A DNA stretch of 64,000 nucleotides, taken from positions 8,589,001 through 8,653,000 of the forward strand of contig NZ_CP107902.1 of the NCBI RefSeq assembly GCF_036013935.1. The letters run 5' to 3'. This document shows, in pieces, positions 36,852 through 44,690 of this stretch. Position 1 is the first letter of the stretch, and the number at the start of each line of letters is the position of its first letter. Under the pieces are notes generated by a model. The model was not told the DNA's origin, did not search any database, and saw nothing but the letters and a program-made list of their open reading frames with translations. The stretch is from Streptomyces sp. NBC_00461. GTDB lineage: Bacteria; Actinomycetota; Actinomycetes; Streptomycetales; Streptomycetaceae. A program made the translations under genes and the position numbers.

Positions 36852-37874
36852 ATGTCCATCCACTTCACCCGACGCAGCCTGATACGCGGCATCACCGCGG
36901 CGACCGCCGTCGCCACCCTCGCCACTGGGCTCGCCGCCTGCGGTGGAGACAGCGACGCCGCCACCAGGACCTCCGACGCCGCAGGGAGCGTGACCGTCGG
37001 GCAGCTCTCGAACGGCGCCGCCAAGCAGACCAGCCTCAAGGTCTCCGAGGTGAAGTCGATCAGCGCCGAACTGCCCAAGTCCGTGAAGAGCAGCGGCAAG
37101 CTGGAGATCGGCATCGGCGCCCTGCCCGCCGGTTTCGCGCCGCTGGCCTACGTCGGCAGCGACCAGAAGACCCTCACCGGCGCCGAACCCGACCTCGGCC
37201 GCCTCGTCGCCGCCGTCCTCGGCCTCAAGCCCGAACTGAAGAACTTCACCTGGGAGAACCTCTTCGTCGGCATCGACAGCGGCAAGGTCGACGTCGGGGT
37301 CTCGAACGTCACCGACACCGAGGAACGCAAGAAGAAGTACGAGTTCGCCTCCTACCGCAAGGACAACCTCGGCTTCGAGGTGCTCAAGTCCAGCAAGTGG
37401 AGCTTCGACGGCAACTACGAGAACCTCGCGGGCAAGACCGTCTCCGTGGGCGCCGGCACCAACCAGGAGAAGATCCTCCTGGAGTGGAAGAAAAAGCTCG
37501 AGGGCGAGGGCAAGAAGCTCACCGTCAAGTACTACCCGGACCGCAACGGCACCTACCTGGCGCTGAACAGCGGCAAGATCGACACCTTCTTCGGGCCCAA
37601 CCCGGGCATCGCCTACCACGTCACCCAGTCCGCGAACACGCCCGGCCCGACGCGCAACGCGGGCACCTATTCCGGCGCCGGCGCCTCGCTCCAGGGCCTG
37701 ATCGCGGCCACCGCCAAGAAGGACAGCGGCCTGGCCAAGCCCGTCGCCGACGCCATCAACTACCTGATCAAGAACGGTCAGTACGCGAAGTGGCTGAAGG
37801 CCTGGAACCTCTCCAACGAGGCCGTCGCCAAGTCCGAGGTCAATCCGCCCGGACTGCCGCTGGACAACTCCTGA
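36852..37874 (+). CDS. Extracellular solute-binding lipoprotein of the ABC transporter
   Basis: A 340-aa type 3 solute-binding protein. The N-terminus TRRSLIRG has a twin-arginine look and is followed by lipobox LAAC with Cys30, so it is likely exported, possibly by Tat, and lipid-anchored. The mature part has the two-lobe pattern with LEIGIGALPAGFAPLAYVG and GSDQKTLTGAEPDLGRLVAA. Ligand is probably an amino acid; the operon suggests a sulfur amino acid. An 88-bp gap separates it from the ATPase. Confidence 0.9.
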   Translation: MSIHFTRRSLIRGITAATAVATLATGLAACGGDSDAATRTSDAAGSVTVGQLSNGAAKQTSLKVSEVKSISAELPKSVKSSGKLEIGIGALPAGFAPLAYVGSDQKTLTGAEPDLGRLVAAVLGLKPELKNFTWENLFVGIDSGKVDVGVSNVTDTEERKKKYEFASYRKDNLGFEVLKSSKWSFDGNYENLAGKTVSVGAGTNQEKILLEWKKKLEGEGKKLTVKYYPDRNGTYLALNSGKIDTFFGPNPGIAYHVTQSANTPGPTRNAGTYSGAGASLQGLIAATAKKDSGLAKPVADAINYLIKNGQYAKWLKAWNLSNEAVAKSEVNPPGLPLDNS

Positions 37875-37954
37875 CCCGTCGTCGGAAGGGGAGCCCGCCC
37901 TCGCCCCACCGCGGGCTCCCCGCCCCGAGCCATCAGCACCGGAGCCGTCACCCG

Positions 37955-38689
37955 ATGTCCTCCCACGTCCTGGACAACCCCGCGTGGGCCGCGCTCGCCG
38001 GCCCGCACGCCCACTTCGCCGAACGCGTCGGCCGCGCCGCGCGCTATCCGGCCGACATGGCCCCCTTCCATGCCCTCGCCGAAACCGACGACCCCCAGGC
38101 CTGGGCGGACCTGGCCGCCCTCGTCGGCCCGGGCGGCACCGCGTCCGTACGCGGCGTCCCCAAGGCGCCGACCGGCTGGGAGACCGTACGCACCGGTCAC
38201 GGCGTGCAACTCGTCGACACCGGCCTGCGCGCCGGACCCGACCCCGAAGCCGTGCGGCTCGGCCCCGACGACGTACCCGAGATCCTCGACCTGGTCGACC
38301 GCACCGAACCAGGCCCCTACCTGCCCCGCACCGTCGACATGGGCACCTACCTCGGCATCCGCCACCACGGCCGGCTGATCGCCATGGCCGGCGAACGGCT
38401 GCACCCGCCCGGCTGGACCGAGATCAGCGCCGTGTGCACCGACCCCGCCCACCGCGGCCGGGGCCTGGCCACCCGCCTGGTCCGCGCGGTCGCCGCCGGC
38501 ATCAAGGAGCGCGGCGAGCGGCCCTTCCTGCACGCCAGGGCCACCAACGCCCTGCACGCCAGGGCCACCAACGCGAACGCGATCCGGCTCTACGAGTCGA
38601 TCGGCTTCACCCTGCGCAGCCGTACGGTCTTCTCGCTCCTGCGACCCACCGGTGTACCGGCGGCGGCAGTCCTGGAAGAAACGGCATGA
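37955..38689 (+). CDS. GNAT N-acetyltransferase
   Basis: A 244-aa acetyltransferase. The acetyl-CoA loop is TDPAHRGRGLATRLVRAV and the C-terminal NANAIRLYESIGFTLRSR is typical. The stretch just before is duplicated: two perfect 24-bp copies (38528-38551 and 38552-38575) repeat LHARATNA, adding eight residues to a normally fixed segment by the CoA site. In the B. subtilis ytmI operon a GNAT enzyme acetylates S-substituted cysteines before monooxygenation; the same pairing exists here. Activity after the duplication is uncertain. Confidence 0.85.
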   Translation: MSSHVLDNPAWAALAGPHAHFAERVGRAARYPADMAPFHALAETDDPQAWADLAALVGPGGTASVRGVPKAPTGWETVRTGHGVQLVDTGLRAGPDPEAVRLGPDDVPEILDLVDRTEPGPYLPRTVDMGTYLGIRHHGRLIAMAGERLHPPGWTEISAVCTDPAHRGRGLATRLVRAVAAGIKERGERPFLHARATNALHARATNANAIRLYESIGFTLRSRTVFSLLRPTGVPAAAVLEETA

Positions 38690-38748
38690 CCGTGTGGTTG
38701 TACCCGTTGAAGGCGATCGACCGGACGGAGGTGCGGAGGGTGACACGT

Positions 38749-38850
38749 GTGCTCCGCCTCCGTGTCCTGAACCCGCGCCGCTGCGTCCGCCTCACCTCCC
38801 GGCCCTATATCGACCTTCAGCGCGTGGCCGGCGCGCTCTGTTGCTCCTGA
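38749..38850 (+). CDS. Cysteine leader peptide upstream of monooxygenase pair
   Basis: A 33-codon frame ending SRPYIDLQRVAGALCCS. The YIDLQRVAGALCC tail with tandem Cys codons is the hallmark of actinobacterial cysteine-responsive leader peptides. GGAGGG lies 8 nt before GTG 38749; in-frame GTGs at 38731 and 38740 have worse spacing. A hairpin begins 4 nt after the stop codon, and the monooxygenase gene follows 112 nt downstream. Confidence 0.82.
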   Translation: MLRLRVLNPRRCVRLTSRPYIDLQRVAGALCCS

Positions 38851-38854
38851 CCCT

Positions 38855-38875
38855 CCCCCAGCCTTCGGCCGGGGG
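38855..38875 (+). terminator. Attenuator-like hairpin after the Cys-Cys leader
   Basis: CCCCCAGCC-TTC-GGCCGGGGG pairs at 8 of 9 positions. Directly after the leader stop, a stalled ribosome would cover or free it, which is the geometry of attenuation. Confidence 0.5.
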
Positions 38876-38962
38876 GACCCCCATCTCCCTGCGGTCGCCC
38901 ACAGCCGTGCGCCCACGCCCGCGCGCCGGCGATCTCGTACGGACCTCCAGGAAGGCACCCTC

Positions 38963-40177
38963 GTGTCCTCAACTCCCGTTTCACCTTTGCACCTTGCCGT
39001 CGCACTCGACGGCACCGGCTGGCACCCCGCCTCCTGGCGCGAGCAAGTGGCCCGCCCCCGCGACCTGTTGACCGCCGGACACTGGGCCGGCCTGGTGGCC
39101 GAGGCCGAGCGCGGACTGCTCGACTTCGTCACCTTCGAGGACGGGCTCGGCCTGCAGTCCTCGCACTACGGCGAGCTGGACGGCCGTACGGACCAGGTGC
39201 GCGGCCGTCTGGACGCCGTACTGACCGCGTCCCGCATCGCGCCCCTGACCCGGCACATCGGCCTGGTGCCGACCGTGATCGCCACCCACACGGAGCCGTT
39301 CCACATCTCCAAGGCGATCGCCACCCTCGACTATGTGAGCACCGGCCGCGCGGGCCTGCGCGTACAGATCAGCGCCCGCCCGCACGAGGCCGACCACTTC
39401 GGCCGCCGCACCTTCCCGCCGATCAGCCTGAAGGAGCTGCGGACCCCGGCCGGACAGCAGCGACTCACCGAACTCTTCGACGAGGCCGCCGACCACGTCG
39501 AGGTCGTGCGCCGGCTCTGGGACAGCTGGGAGGACGACGCCGAGATCCGGGACGCCGCCACCGGCCGTTTCATCGACCGCGACAAGCTGCACTACATCGA
39601 CTTCGAGGGCGAGCACTTCAGCGTCAAGGGCCCCTCCATCACCCCGCGCCCGCCCCAGGGCCAGCCACTTGTCACCGCCCTCGCGCACCAGACCGTCCCC
39701 TACCGTCTGGTGGCCCGCCAGGCCGACCTCGGCTACATCACCCCGCAGGACGCCGATGACGCGCGCGCGATCGTCGCCGAGATCCGCGCCGAACAGGAGG
39801 CCGCCGGCCGCGCCGGCGAACTCCTGCACGTCTTCGGCGACCTGGTGGTCTTCCTCGACGACGACCAGGCCGCCGCGGAGGACCGCCGCGCACGCCTCGA
39901 CGCCCTCGCGGGAGAGCCGTACACGAGCGACGCACGTATATTCGCCGGTACGCCCACCCAACTCGCCGATCTGCTGCAGGAGTTGGGGCAGGCGGGGGTC
40001 ACCGGCTTCCGGCTGCGGCCCGCCGTCGCCGGGCACGACCTGCCCGCGATCACCCGGGGCCTGGTCCCCGAACTCCAGCGCCGCGACGCCTTCCGCACCG
40101 CCTACGAGGCCGACACCCTGCGCGGACTGCTGGGCCTGACCCGCCCCGCCAACCGCTACGCCGCAGCCGCCGTCTGA
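38963..40177 (+). CDS. Luciferase-like flavin monooxygenase (LLM), first copy
   Basis: A 404-aa member of the NtaA/SnaA/DszA/SsuD class of FMNH2-dependent monooxygenases with TIM-barrel features ISKAIATLDYVSTGRAGLRV and ITPRPPQGQPLVTAL. These enzymes oxygenate sulfur or nitrogen substrates using reduced flavin from a separate reductase, none of which is encoded here. GTG 38963 has GGAAGG about 8 nt upstream. Located after a cysteine leader, so it probably cleaves a thioether or sulfonate substrate. Confidence 0.88.
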   Translation: MSSTPVSPLHLAVALDGTGWHPASWREQVARPRDLLTAGHWAGLVAEAERGLLDFVTFEDGLGLQSSHYGELDGRTDQVRGRLDAVLTASRIAPLTRHIGLVPTVIATHTEPFHISKAIATLDYVSTGRAGLRVQISARPHEADHFGRRTFPPISLKELRTPAGQQRLTELFDEAADHVEVVRRLWDSWEDDAEIRDAATGRFIDRDKLHYIDFEGEHFSVKGPSITPRPPQGQPLVTALAHQTVPYRLVARQADLGYITPQDADDARAIVAEIRAEQEAAGRAGELLHVFGDLVVFLDDDQAAAEDRRARLDALAGEPYTSDARIFAGTPTQLADLLQELGQAGVTGFRLRPAVAGHDLPAITRGLVPELQRRDAFRTAYEADTLRGLLGLTRPANRYAAAAV

Positions 40178-40197
40178 GCCGGAAGGACCACACCGAC

Positions 40198-41574
40198 ATG
40201 AGCAAGCCGTTGAAGCAGATTCATCTGGCCGCGCACTTCCCGGGCGTCAACAACACCACCGTGTGGAGCGATCCCAAGGCCGGCAGCCATATCGAGTTCG
40301 ACTCCTTCGTCCAGTTCGCGCGGACCGCGGAACGCGCCAAGTTCGACTTCCTGTTCCTCGCCGAGGGCCTCCGCCTGCGCGAACAGGGCGGAAAGATATA
40401 CGACTTGGACGTCGTCGGCCGCCCCGACACCTTCACCGTCCTCGCCGCGCTCGCTGCCGTCACCGAACACCTCGGCCTGACCGGCACCATCAACTCCACC
40501 TTCAACGAGCCCTACGAGGTCGCCCGCCAGTTCGCCAGCCTCGACCACCTCTCCGGTGGCCGCTCCGCCTGGAACGTCGTCACCTCCTGGGACGCCTTCA
40601 CCGGCGAGAACTTCCGCCGCGGCGGCTTCCTCCCGCAGGACGAGCGCTACTCCCGCGCCAAGGAGTTCCTGGCCACGACGAACGAGCTCTTCGACTCCTG
40701 GCACGGCGACGAGATCATCGCCGACCAGGCCACCGGAACCTTCCTGCGCGACGCGAAGGCCGGCTCCTTCGTGCACAGCGGCCAGCACTTCGACATCCAC
40801 GGCCAGTTCAACGTCCCGCGCTCCCCGCAGGGGCGCCCGGTCATCTTCCAGGCCGGTGACTCCGACGAGGGCCGCGAGTTCGCCGCCTCGTCCGCCGACG
40901 CGATCTTCAGCCGGTACGCAGCCCTGGACGCGGGCCGGACCTTCTACAAGGACGTCAAGAACCGCCTCGCCAAGTACGGCCGCCGACCGGACCAGTTGCT
41001 CATCCTGCCCGCCGCGAGCTTTGTCCTCGGCGACACCGACGCCGAAGCGGAGGAGCTGGCCAAGGAGGTACGCCGCCGGCAGGTCAGCGGCGCCACCGCC
41101 CTCAAGCACCTGGAGTTCGTCTGGAACCGGGACCTGTCCTCGTACGACCCGGAGGGCCCGCTGCCGGACGTCGACCCGGTGGTGAGCGAGGAGCACATCT
41201 CCCGTGGCCGCGCCCAGGTGCGCATGTACCGCGACCCGCTGGCCACCGCCCGCGAGTGGCGCGAACTCGCCGCCGCCAACAACTGGTCCATCCGCGATCT
41301 CGTCATCGAGACCGGCAACCGCCAGAACTTCATCGGCTCCCCGGCGACCGTCGCGCGGACCATCAACGACTTCGTACAGGCCGACGCCGGCGACGGCTTC
41401 ATCCTCGTCCCGCACATCACCCCCAGCGGGCTCGACGTCTTCGCCGACAAGGTCGTCCCACTGCTGCAGGAACAGGGCGTCTTCCGTTCCGAGTACGAGG
41501 GGCCCACCCTCCGCGACCATCTGGGTCTCGCACACCCCGACGAGGTGGGCGCCGGCCGGCGGGCCGCCTCGTGA
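40198..41574 (+). CDS. NtaA/SnaA/DszA-type flavin monooxygenase, second copy
   Basis: A 458-aa LLM monooxygenase of the nitrilotriacetate monooxygenase subgroup, closer to B. subtilis YtnJ than the first copy. Family stretches include FVQFARTAERAKFDFLFLAE, TSWDAFTGENFRRGG and QAGDSDEGREFAASSADAIF. In the YtnJ pathway such an enzyme oxidises N-acetyl S-substituted cysteine so that the S-substituent is released. Starts 20 bp after the first LLM gene with GGAAGGA upstream. Confidence 0.9.
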   Translation: MSKPLKQIHLAAHFPGVNNTTVWSDPKAGSHIEFDSFVQFARTAERAKFDFLFLAEGLRLREQGGKIYDLDVVGRPDTFTVLAALAAVTEHLGLTGTINSTFNEPYEVARQFASLDHLSGGRSAWNVVTSWDAFTGENFRRGGFLPQDERYSRAKEFLATTNELFDSWHGDEIIADQATGTFLRDAKAGSFVHSGQHFDIHGQFNVPRSPQGRPVIFQAGDSDEGREFAASSADAIFSRYAALDAGRTFYKDVKNRLAKYGRRPDQLLILPAASFVLGDTDAEAEELAKEVRRRQVSGATALKHLEFVWNRDLSSYDPEGPLPDVDPVVSEEHISRGRAQVRMYRDPLATAREWRELAAANNWSIRDLVIETGNRQNFIGSPATVARTINDFVQADAGDGFILVPHITPSGLDVFADKVVPLLQEQGVFRSEYEGPTLRDHLGLAHPDEVGAGRRAAS

Positions 41575-41822
41575 AGTTCCTCGCGATCACCCTGATCGTG
41601 CACCGTCCGGACCCGGTCACCGGTGTGCAGAAGCCCACCCACGACCGTTTCCGGGAAGTCCTCGACAACGCCCTGCTCGCCGAGGAGCTGGGCTTCGACG
41701 GCTTCGGCGTGGGGGAGTGGCACGAGCGGCCGTTCATCTCCTCCTCGCCGCCCATCGTCCTCAGCCATGTCGCCGCACTGACCGAGCGGATCCGCCTGTT
41801 CACCGCCGTGACCACGCTCAGC
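41571..41822 (+). pseudogene. Truncated third luciferase-like monooxygenase
   Basis: The frame starts GTG 41571, coupled to the second LLM gene by GTGA, and reads MKFLAITLIVHRPDP and then GFDGFGVGEWHERPFISSSP and IRLFTAVTTLS. Full-length relatives continue LLDPVRAYEDY and reach about 340 residues; here family sequence stops after about 83 residues and the frame runs on into a tRNA-like locus until 42035. The remainder is absent from the window, so the 3' part was lost by a deletion or insertion at about 41822. Confidence 0.85.
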
Positions 41823-41860
41823 CAACTCGACCTCCGTGCGAGTCGGCCGCACAACGCCAG

Positions 41861-41893
41861 AAGCCCCGTCCCGCGCAACTCGGGACGAGGCTT
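41861..41893 (-). terminator. Terminator downstream of the tRNA-like gene
   Basis: AAGCCCCGTCCC and GGGACGAGGCTT pair at 11 of 12 positions around a 9-nt loop. On the minus strand it starts 8 nt after the tRNA-like 3' end. Confidence 0.7.
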
Positions 41894-41900
41894 CCATGCG

Positions 41901-41970
41901 AGCGCTGGGCAGGCCTTGCACCTGCATCTCCCCGCAGGAAGCGGGGCGTCTTTCCTTGGACCACCAACGC
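41901..41970 (-). tRNA. Atypical tRNA-like gene, apparent anticodon UCC (Gly)
   Basis: The minus strand folds as a tRNA of 70 nt: acceptor GCGTTGG/CCAGCGC (one G-T pair), D-stem GTC/GAC with loop CAAGGAAA, anticodon stem CCCCG/CGGGG with loop CTTCCTG (T33, anticodon TCC), four-base variable loop, T-stem GCAGG/CCTGC. It is odd in two ways: the T-loop is TGCAAGG instead of TTC-x-A-x-x, and the D-stem has three pairs. A promoter-like TACACT lies about 40 bp upstream on the minus strand and a terminator follows. It is unlike the usual GCGGGTG-initial tRNA-Gly(UCC). It may be a non-translational tRNA or a divergent isoacceptor. Confidence 0.55.
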
Positions 41971-42364
41971 ATGAGCGGCGACCAGGAGTTGTGGTGACCG
42001 GCTCAAGATCAAGTGTAGCGCACTCCTGGAGCTGAGCCGAGCTGCGCTGAGGCCGCGGGCGGGGCTCACTCGCGCCGGCCCCCGGCATGGGCCGGGGACG
42101 GTCTCCCTCCCCCGAAGGTGACCGTCCCCGACCGCTCCCCCGGCGCCGGACTGTGGTCCAGCCGACCGCGTGGTGCGGATCCGTGCTGTCACCAGCACAT
42201 GACCGCTGTCTCCCCCGGACCCACGCGGAGTGCAGACGGACTCGGACGACGTAGCGCCGACTGCCGCGCGAGGGAGCCATAGCGTCCGGTCATGCGCACA
42301 GACTGCCGCGACCAGGGCCACGGGCGCCTGAGTCGGGGTCTACTCAAGTCCCCCTGTATCAGGA
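41971..42364. other. Gene-free stretch between tRNA-like gene and LAL regulator
   Basis: About 390 bp. It should hold the minus-strand tRNA promoter (TACACT near 42013-42018 in reverse) and the promoter of the rightward regulator. A perfect 10-bp hairpin GGGGACGGTC (42094-42103)/GACCGTCCCC (42120-42129) with a 16-nt loop is terminator-like. A 6-bp GTGCTG/CAGCAC hairpin is at 42183-42198. I see no gene. Confidence 0.55.
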
Positions 42365-44596
42365 ATGAGTACTCGCACTCATACTCCCGTGACGACCTTT
42401 GAACGCGACGCGAAGACCCTTGAACTGCCCTGGCGGTTCACCGGACGTGAGGACGAGCTCGAGCTGATCCGTCGGTCCCTGACCGCGGGCCACCACGGCA
42501 TCGTGGTGACCGGCCCGGTCGGCTGCGGCAAGACCCGGCTGGTCACCGAGGCCGTGCGGGGCAGCGACCGCGCCCGGGCGGCCGGGACGCCCGAGACCCG
42601 GCACATCCCCTTCGCCGCGTTCGCCCACCTGCTGCCCGAGGCTGTCTCGCTGCACCGGGCGGTCCAGCTCCTGTCAGGGGTGCGACTGCTGGTGGTCGAC
42701 GACGCGCACCTGCTGGACGATGCCTCGGCCGCCCTCGTGCACCAGCTGGCCGTGCACGGCCGCACCCGGCTGGTCGTCGTCGCTGCGGACGGCGGCCCGT
42801 ACCCCGGCGCGATCTCCCGCCTGTGGACCGGGGAACTGCTCCCGCGCCTGGCCCTGGAGCCATTGCCCCGTGAGGACACGGAACAGCTGCTCGCGGCCGG
42901 CGTCGGCGGCAGCCTGGAGCCGCTCACCCTCAACCGCCTCCACCAGCTGAGCCAGGGCGATCTGCGTCTCCTGCGCGACCTGGTGGACGCGGTGCGCGAG
43001 CGCGGCCTGCTCACACGCCTGCCCGAGACGGACGCGTGGGCGTGGCGGGGCCCCGTGCCGGTCACGGCGACCGTCCGCGAACGCACCGTCGACGTCCTCG
43101 AAGGCCCCAGCCCCGCGGAGCGCAGGACCCTGGAACGCCTCGCCTTCGGAGAGCCGCTGGCCCTGCACCTGGACGACTTCGCCGTGCGAGACCTCGGCGA
43201 CCTCGAAAACCTTGAGGCCGGCGGGCTGATCCACATCGACGACGACGGCATGGTCCGCCTCCTCCACCCCCTGCACGGCCCGGTGCTGCGCGCCGCGGCA
43301 GGCCGACTGCGGGCGAGGCGGACGGCCCGCACCCCGGACCAGTGCGCCGCGGCCCTCGCCGCCGAGTCCGCGGCGCTGACCGGACGGATCGAGCAGGCGG
43401 ACGTACGGTCGCTGCCGACGCCCGTGGGGGAGTGGCTCGCGCAGGAGGGCGCACCGGTGCCGGCCGGGTACGCGTCCGTACGCGCCCGGTTCGCGCGGCT
43501 TCGGGGGGAGCTGCGGGAGGCGGCGGCCTGGGCGAGGGAGGGCCTGCGGGACGCTCCGGACGACGCGTCCTGCCGCGCCGAACTCGCCCTGGCCGCCGCG
43601 CAGTCGGGTGACTCGACGACGGCACAGGAGGCCGTGACGGGCTGCCCCGGCCTGGACGAGCCGTCCGCATGGCTGGTCGCGTCCCGCGGAGACATCGACG
43701 GAGCACTGGCGGCGATCGGCGAGGCGACGGACGGCATGGAGCAGAGGTACGGCGGGGGCGGCGATCGTATGGCGGGGATCGGCGCCGTCGATGGCGACCT
43801 CGGGGTGGGGATCGGTGTCGCCGGCGGCGACCGTGGGGTGGGGGCCGGTGTCGCCGACGTCGATAGCAGGGCGGGGATCGGCGCCGCCGAGGACGACCGT
43901 ACGGCGGAGACCAGTGTCACCGACAGCGACCGTGGAGGTGCTCCGGGAGGCGCGCGGGGGAGTGGTGGGGCCGAAGCGGGGGCGGCCGTGGGCGGGGGTG
44001 GGGTCGTCGCGACGATGGGTGTGGAGGGTGGTTGTTGGGCCGGGGCGGTGCGATCCGATGCTGGAGGCGCGGTCGAACTCGCCTGTGCCGAGGCCGCGTT
44101 CGCGCTCTACGACCTCGTACGGCTCGGGGCCCCGGAGAAGGCCGTCGAGCGTCTTCCGGCGGACGGCGTGTTCGCCCGGCATGCCGACGCGCTGGCCCGT
44201 GGGGACGGTCCGGCGCTGGACCGGGCGGCGGAGGAGTTGGAGGGGCGAGGGTTCGTGCTGTTCGCCGCAGAGGCGCATGCGCAGGCCGTACCCGCGCACC
44301 GCGACCCGCGCGCCGCACGCACCTCACGCACCCGTGCGGTGGCCCTCGCCCGCCGCTGTCAGGGCGCCCGCACCCCGGCCCTGTCCGGCCTGGTCCTGGG
44401 TGAACTGACCGCCCGCCAGCGGCAGATCGTCACGCTCGCGGCCGCGGGCCTGAGCAACCGGCAGATCGCGGAGAAGCTCACGCTGTCCATCCGCACCGTG
44501 GGCAACCACCTCTACAGCGCCTACGCCCGGCTCGGCGCGAGCGACCGCAGTGCGCTGCCGTGGCTCGTGGAGCTGCCGGACGCGCAGCCGGCCTGA
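42365..44596 (+). CDS. LAL-type ATPase/LuxR transcriptional regulator with internal repeats
   Basis: A 743-aa cytoplasmic regulator. An AAA-type ATPase with Walker A VVTGPVGCGKTRLV (about residue 50) and Walker B LLVVDDAHLLDD opens the protein. The C-terminal 60 residues are a LuxR HTH (LTARQRQIVTLAAAGLSNRQ). Between about 455 and 560 is a low-complexity block of degenerate G-(I/V/A)-G...D-R units (DRGVGAGVADVDSRAGIG), which looks like expanded repeats within the helical middle region. DNA of the block shows repeated GGGTGGGG-x-TCGGTGTCGCC-like units. Length is at the short end for LALs. ATG 42365 lacks a good ribosome site; GTG 42389 is possible. Confidence 0.85.
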   Translation: MSTRTHTPVTTFERDAKTLELPWRFTGREDELELIRRSLTAGHHGIVVTGPVGCGKTRLVTEAVRGSDRARAAGTPETRHIPFAAFAHLLPEAVSLHRAVQLLSGVRLLVVDDAHLLDDASAALVHQLAVHGRTRLVVVAADGGPYPGAISRLWTGELLPRLALEPLPREDTEQLLAAGVGGSLEPLTLNRLHQLSQGDLRLLRDLVDAVRERGLLTRLPETDAWAWRGPVPVTATVRERTVDVLEGPSPAERRTLERLAFGEPLALHLDDFAVRDLGDLENLEAGGLIHIDDDGMVRLLHPLHGPVLRAAAGRLRARRTARTPDQCAAALAAESAALTGRIEQADVRSLPTPVGEWLAQEGAPVPAGYASVRARFARLRGELREAAAWAREGLRDAPDDASCRAELALAAAQSGDSTTAQEAVTGCPGLDEPSAWLVASRGDIDGALAAIGEATDGMEQRYGGGGDRMAGIGAVDGDLGVGIGVAGGDRGVGAGVADVDSRAGIGAAEDDRTAETSVTDSDRGGAPGGARGSGGAEAGAAVGGGGVVATMGVEGGCWAGAVRSDAGGAVELACAEAAFALYDLVRLGAPEKAVERLPADGVFARHADALARGDGPALDRAAEELEGRGFVLFAAEAHAQAVPAHRDPRAARTSRTRAVALARRCQGARTPALSGLVLGELTARQRQIVTLAAAGLSNRQIAEKLTLSIRTVGNHLYSAYARLGASDRSALPWLVELPDAQPA

Positions 44597-44612
44597 GCCG
44601 CGCCCATGAACC

Positions 44613-44654
44613 GGCGGTCTGACCCCCAGTATTCGGGGGAGGGGTCAGGCCGCC
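44613..44654. terminator. Bidirectional terminator between LAL and CHAT genes
   Basis: Arms GGCGGTCTGACCCC and GGGGTCAGGCCGCC pair at 13 of 14 positions around a 14-nt loop, between two convergent genes. Confidence 0.75.
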
Positions 44655-44690
44655 CAGTCATGCCGCAACGCCGCTACGTCGCCTGCGACT

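Noticed and set aside
38690..38850. Reading the Cys-Cys tail as the C-terminus of a long frame starting at 37984
   Set aside because: The upstream part is out-of-frame GNAT shadow; the leader has its own GTG and ribosome site.
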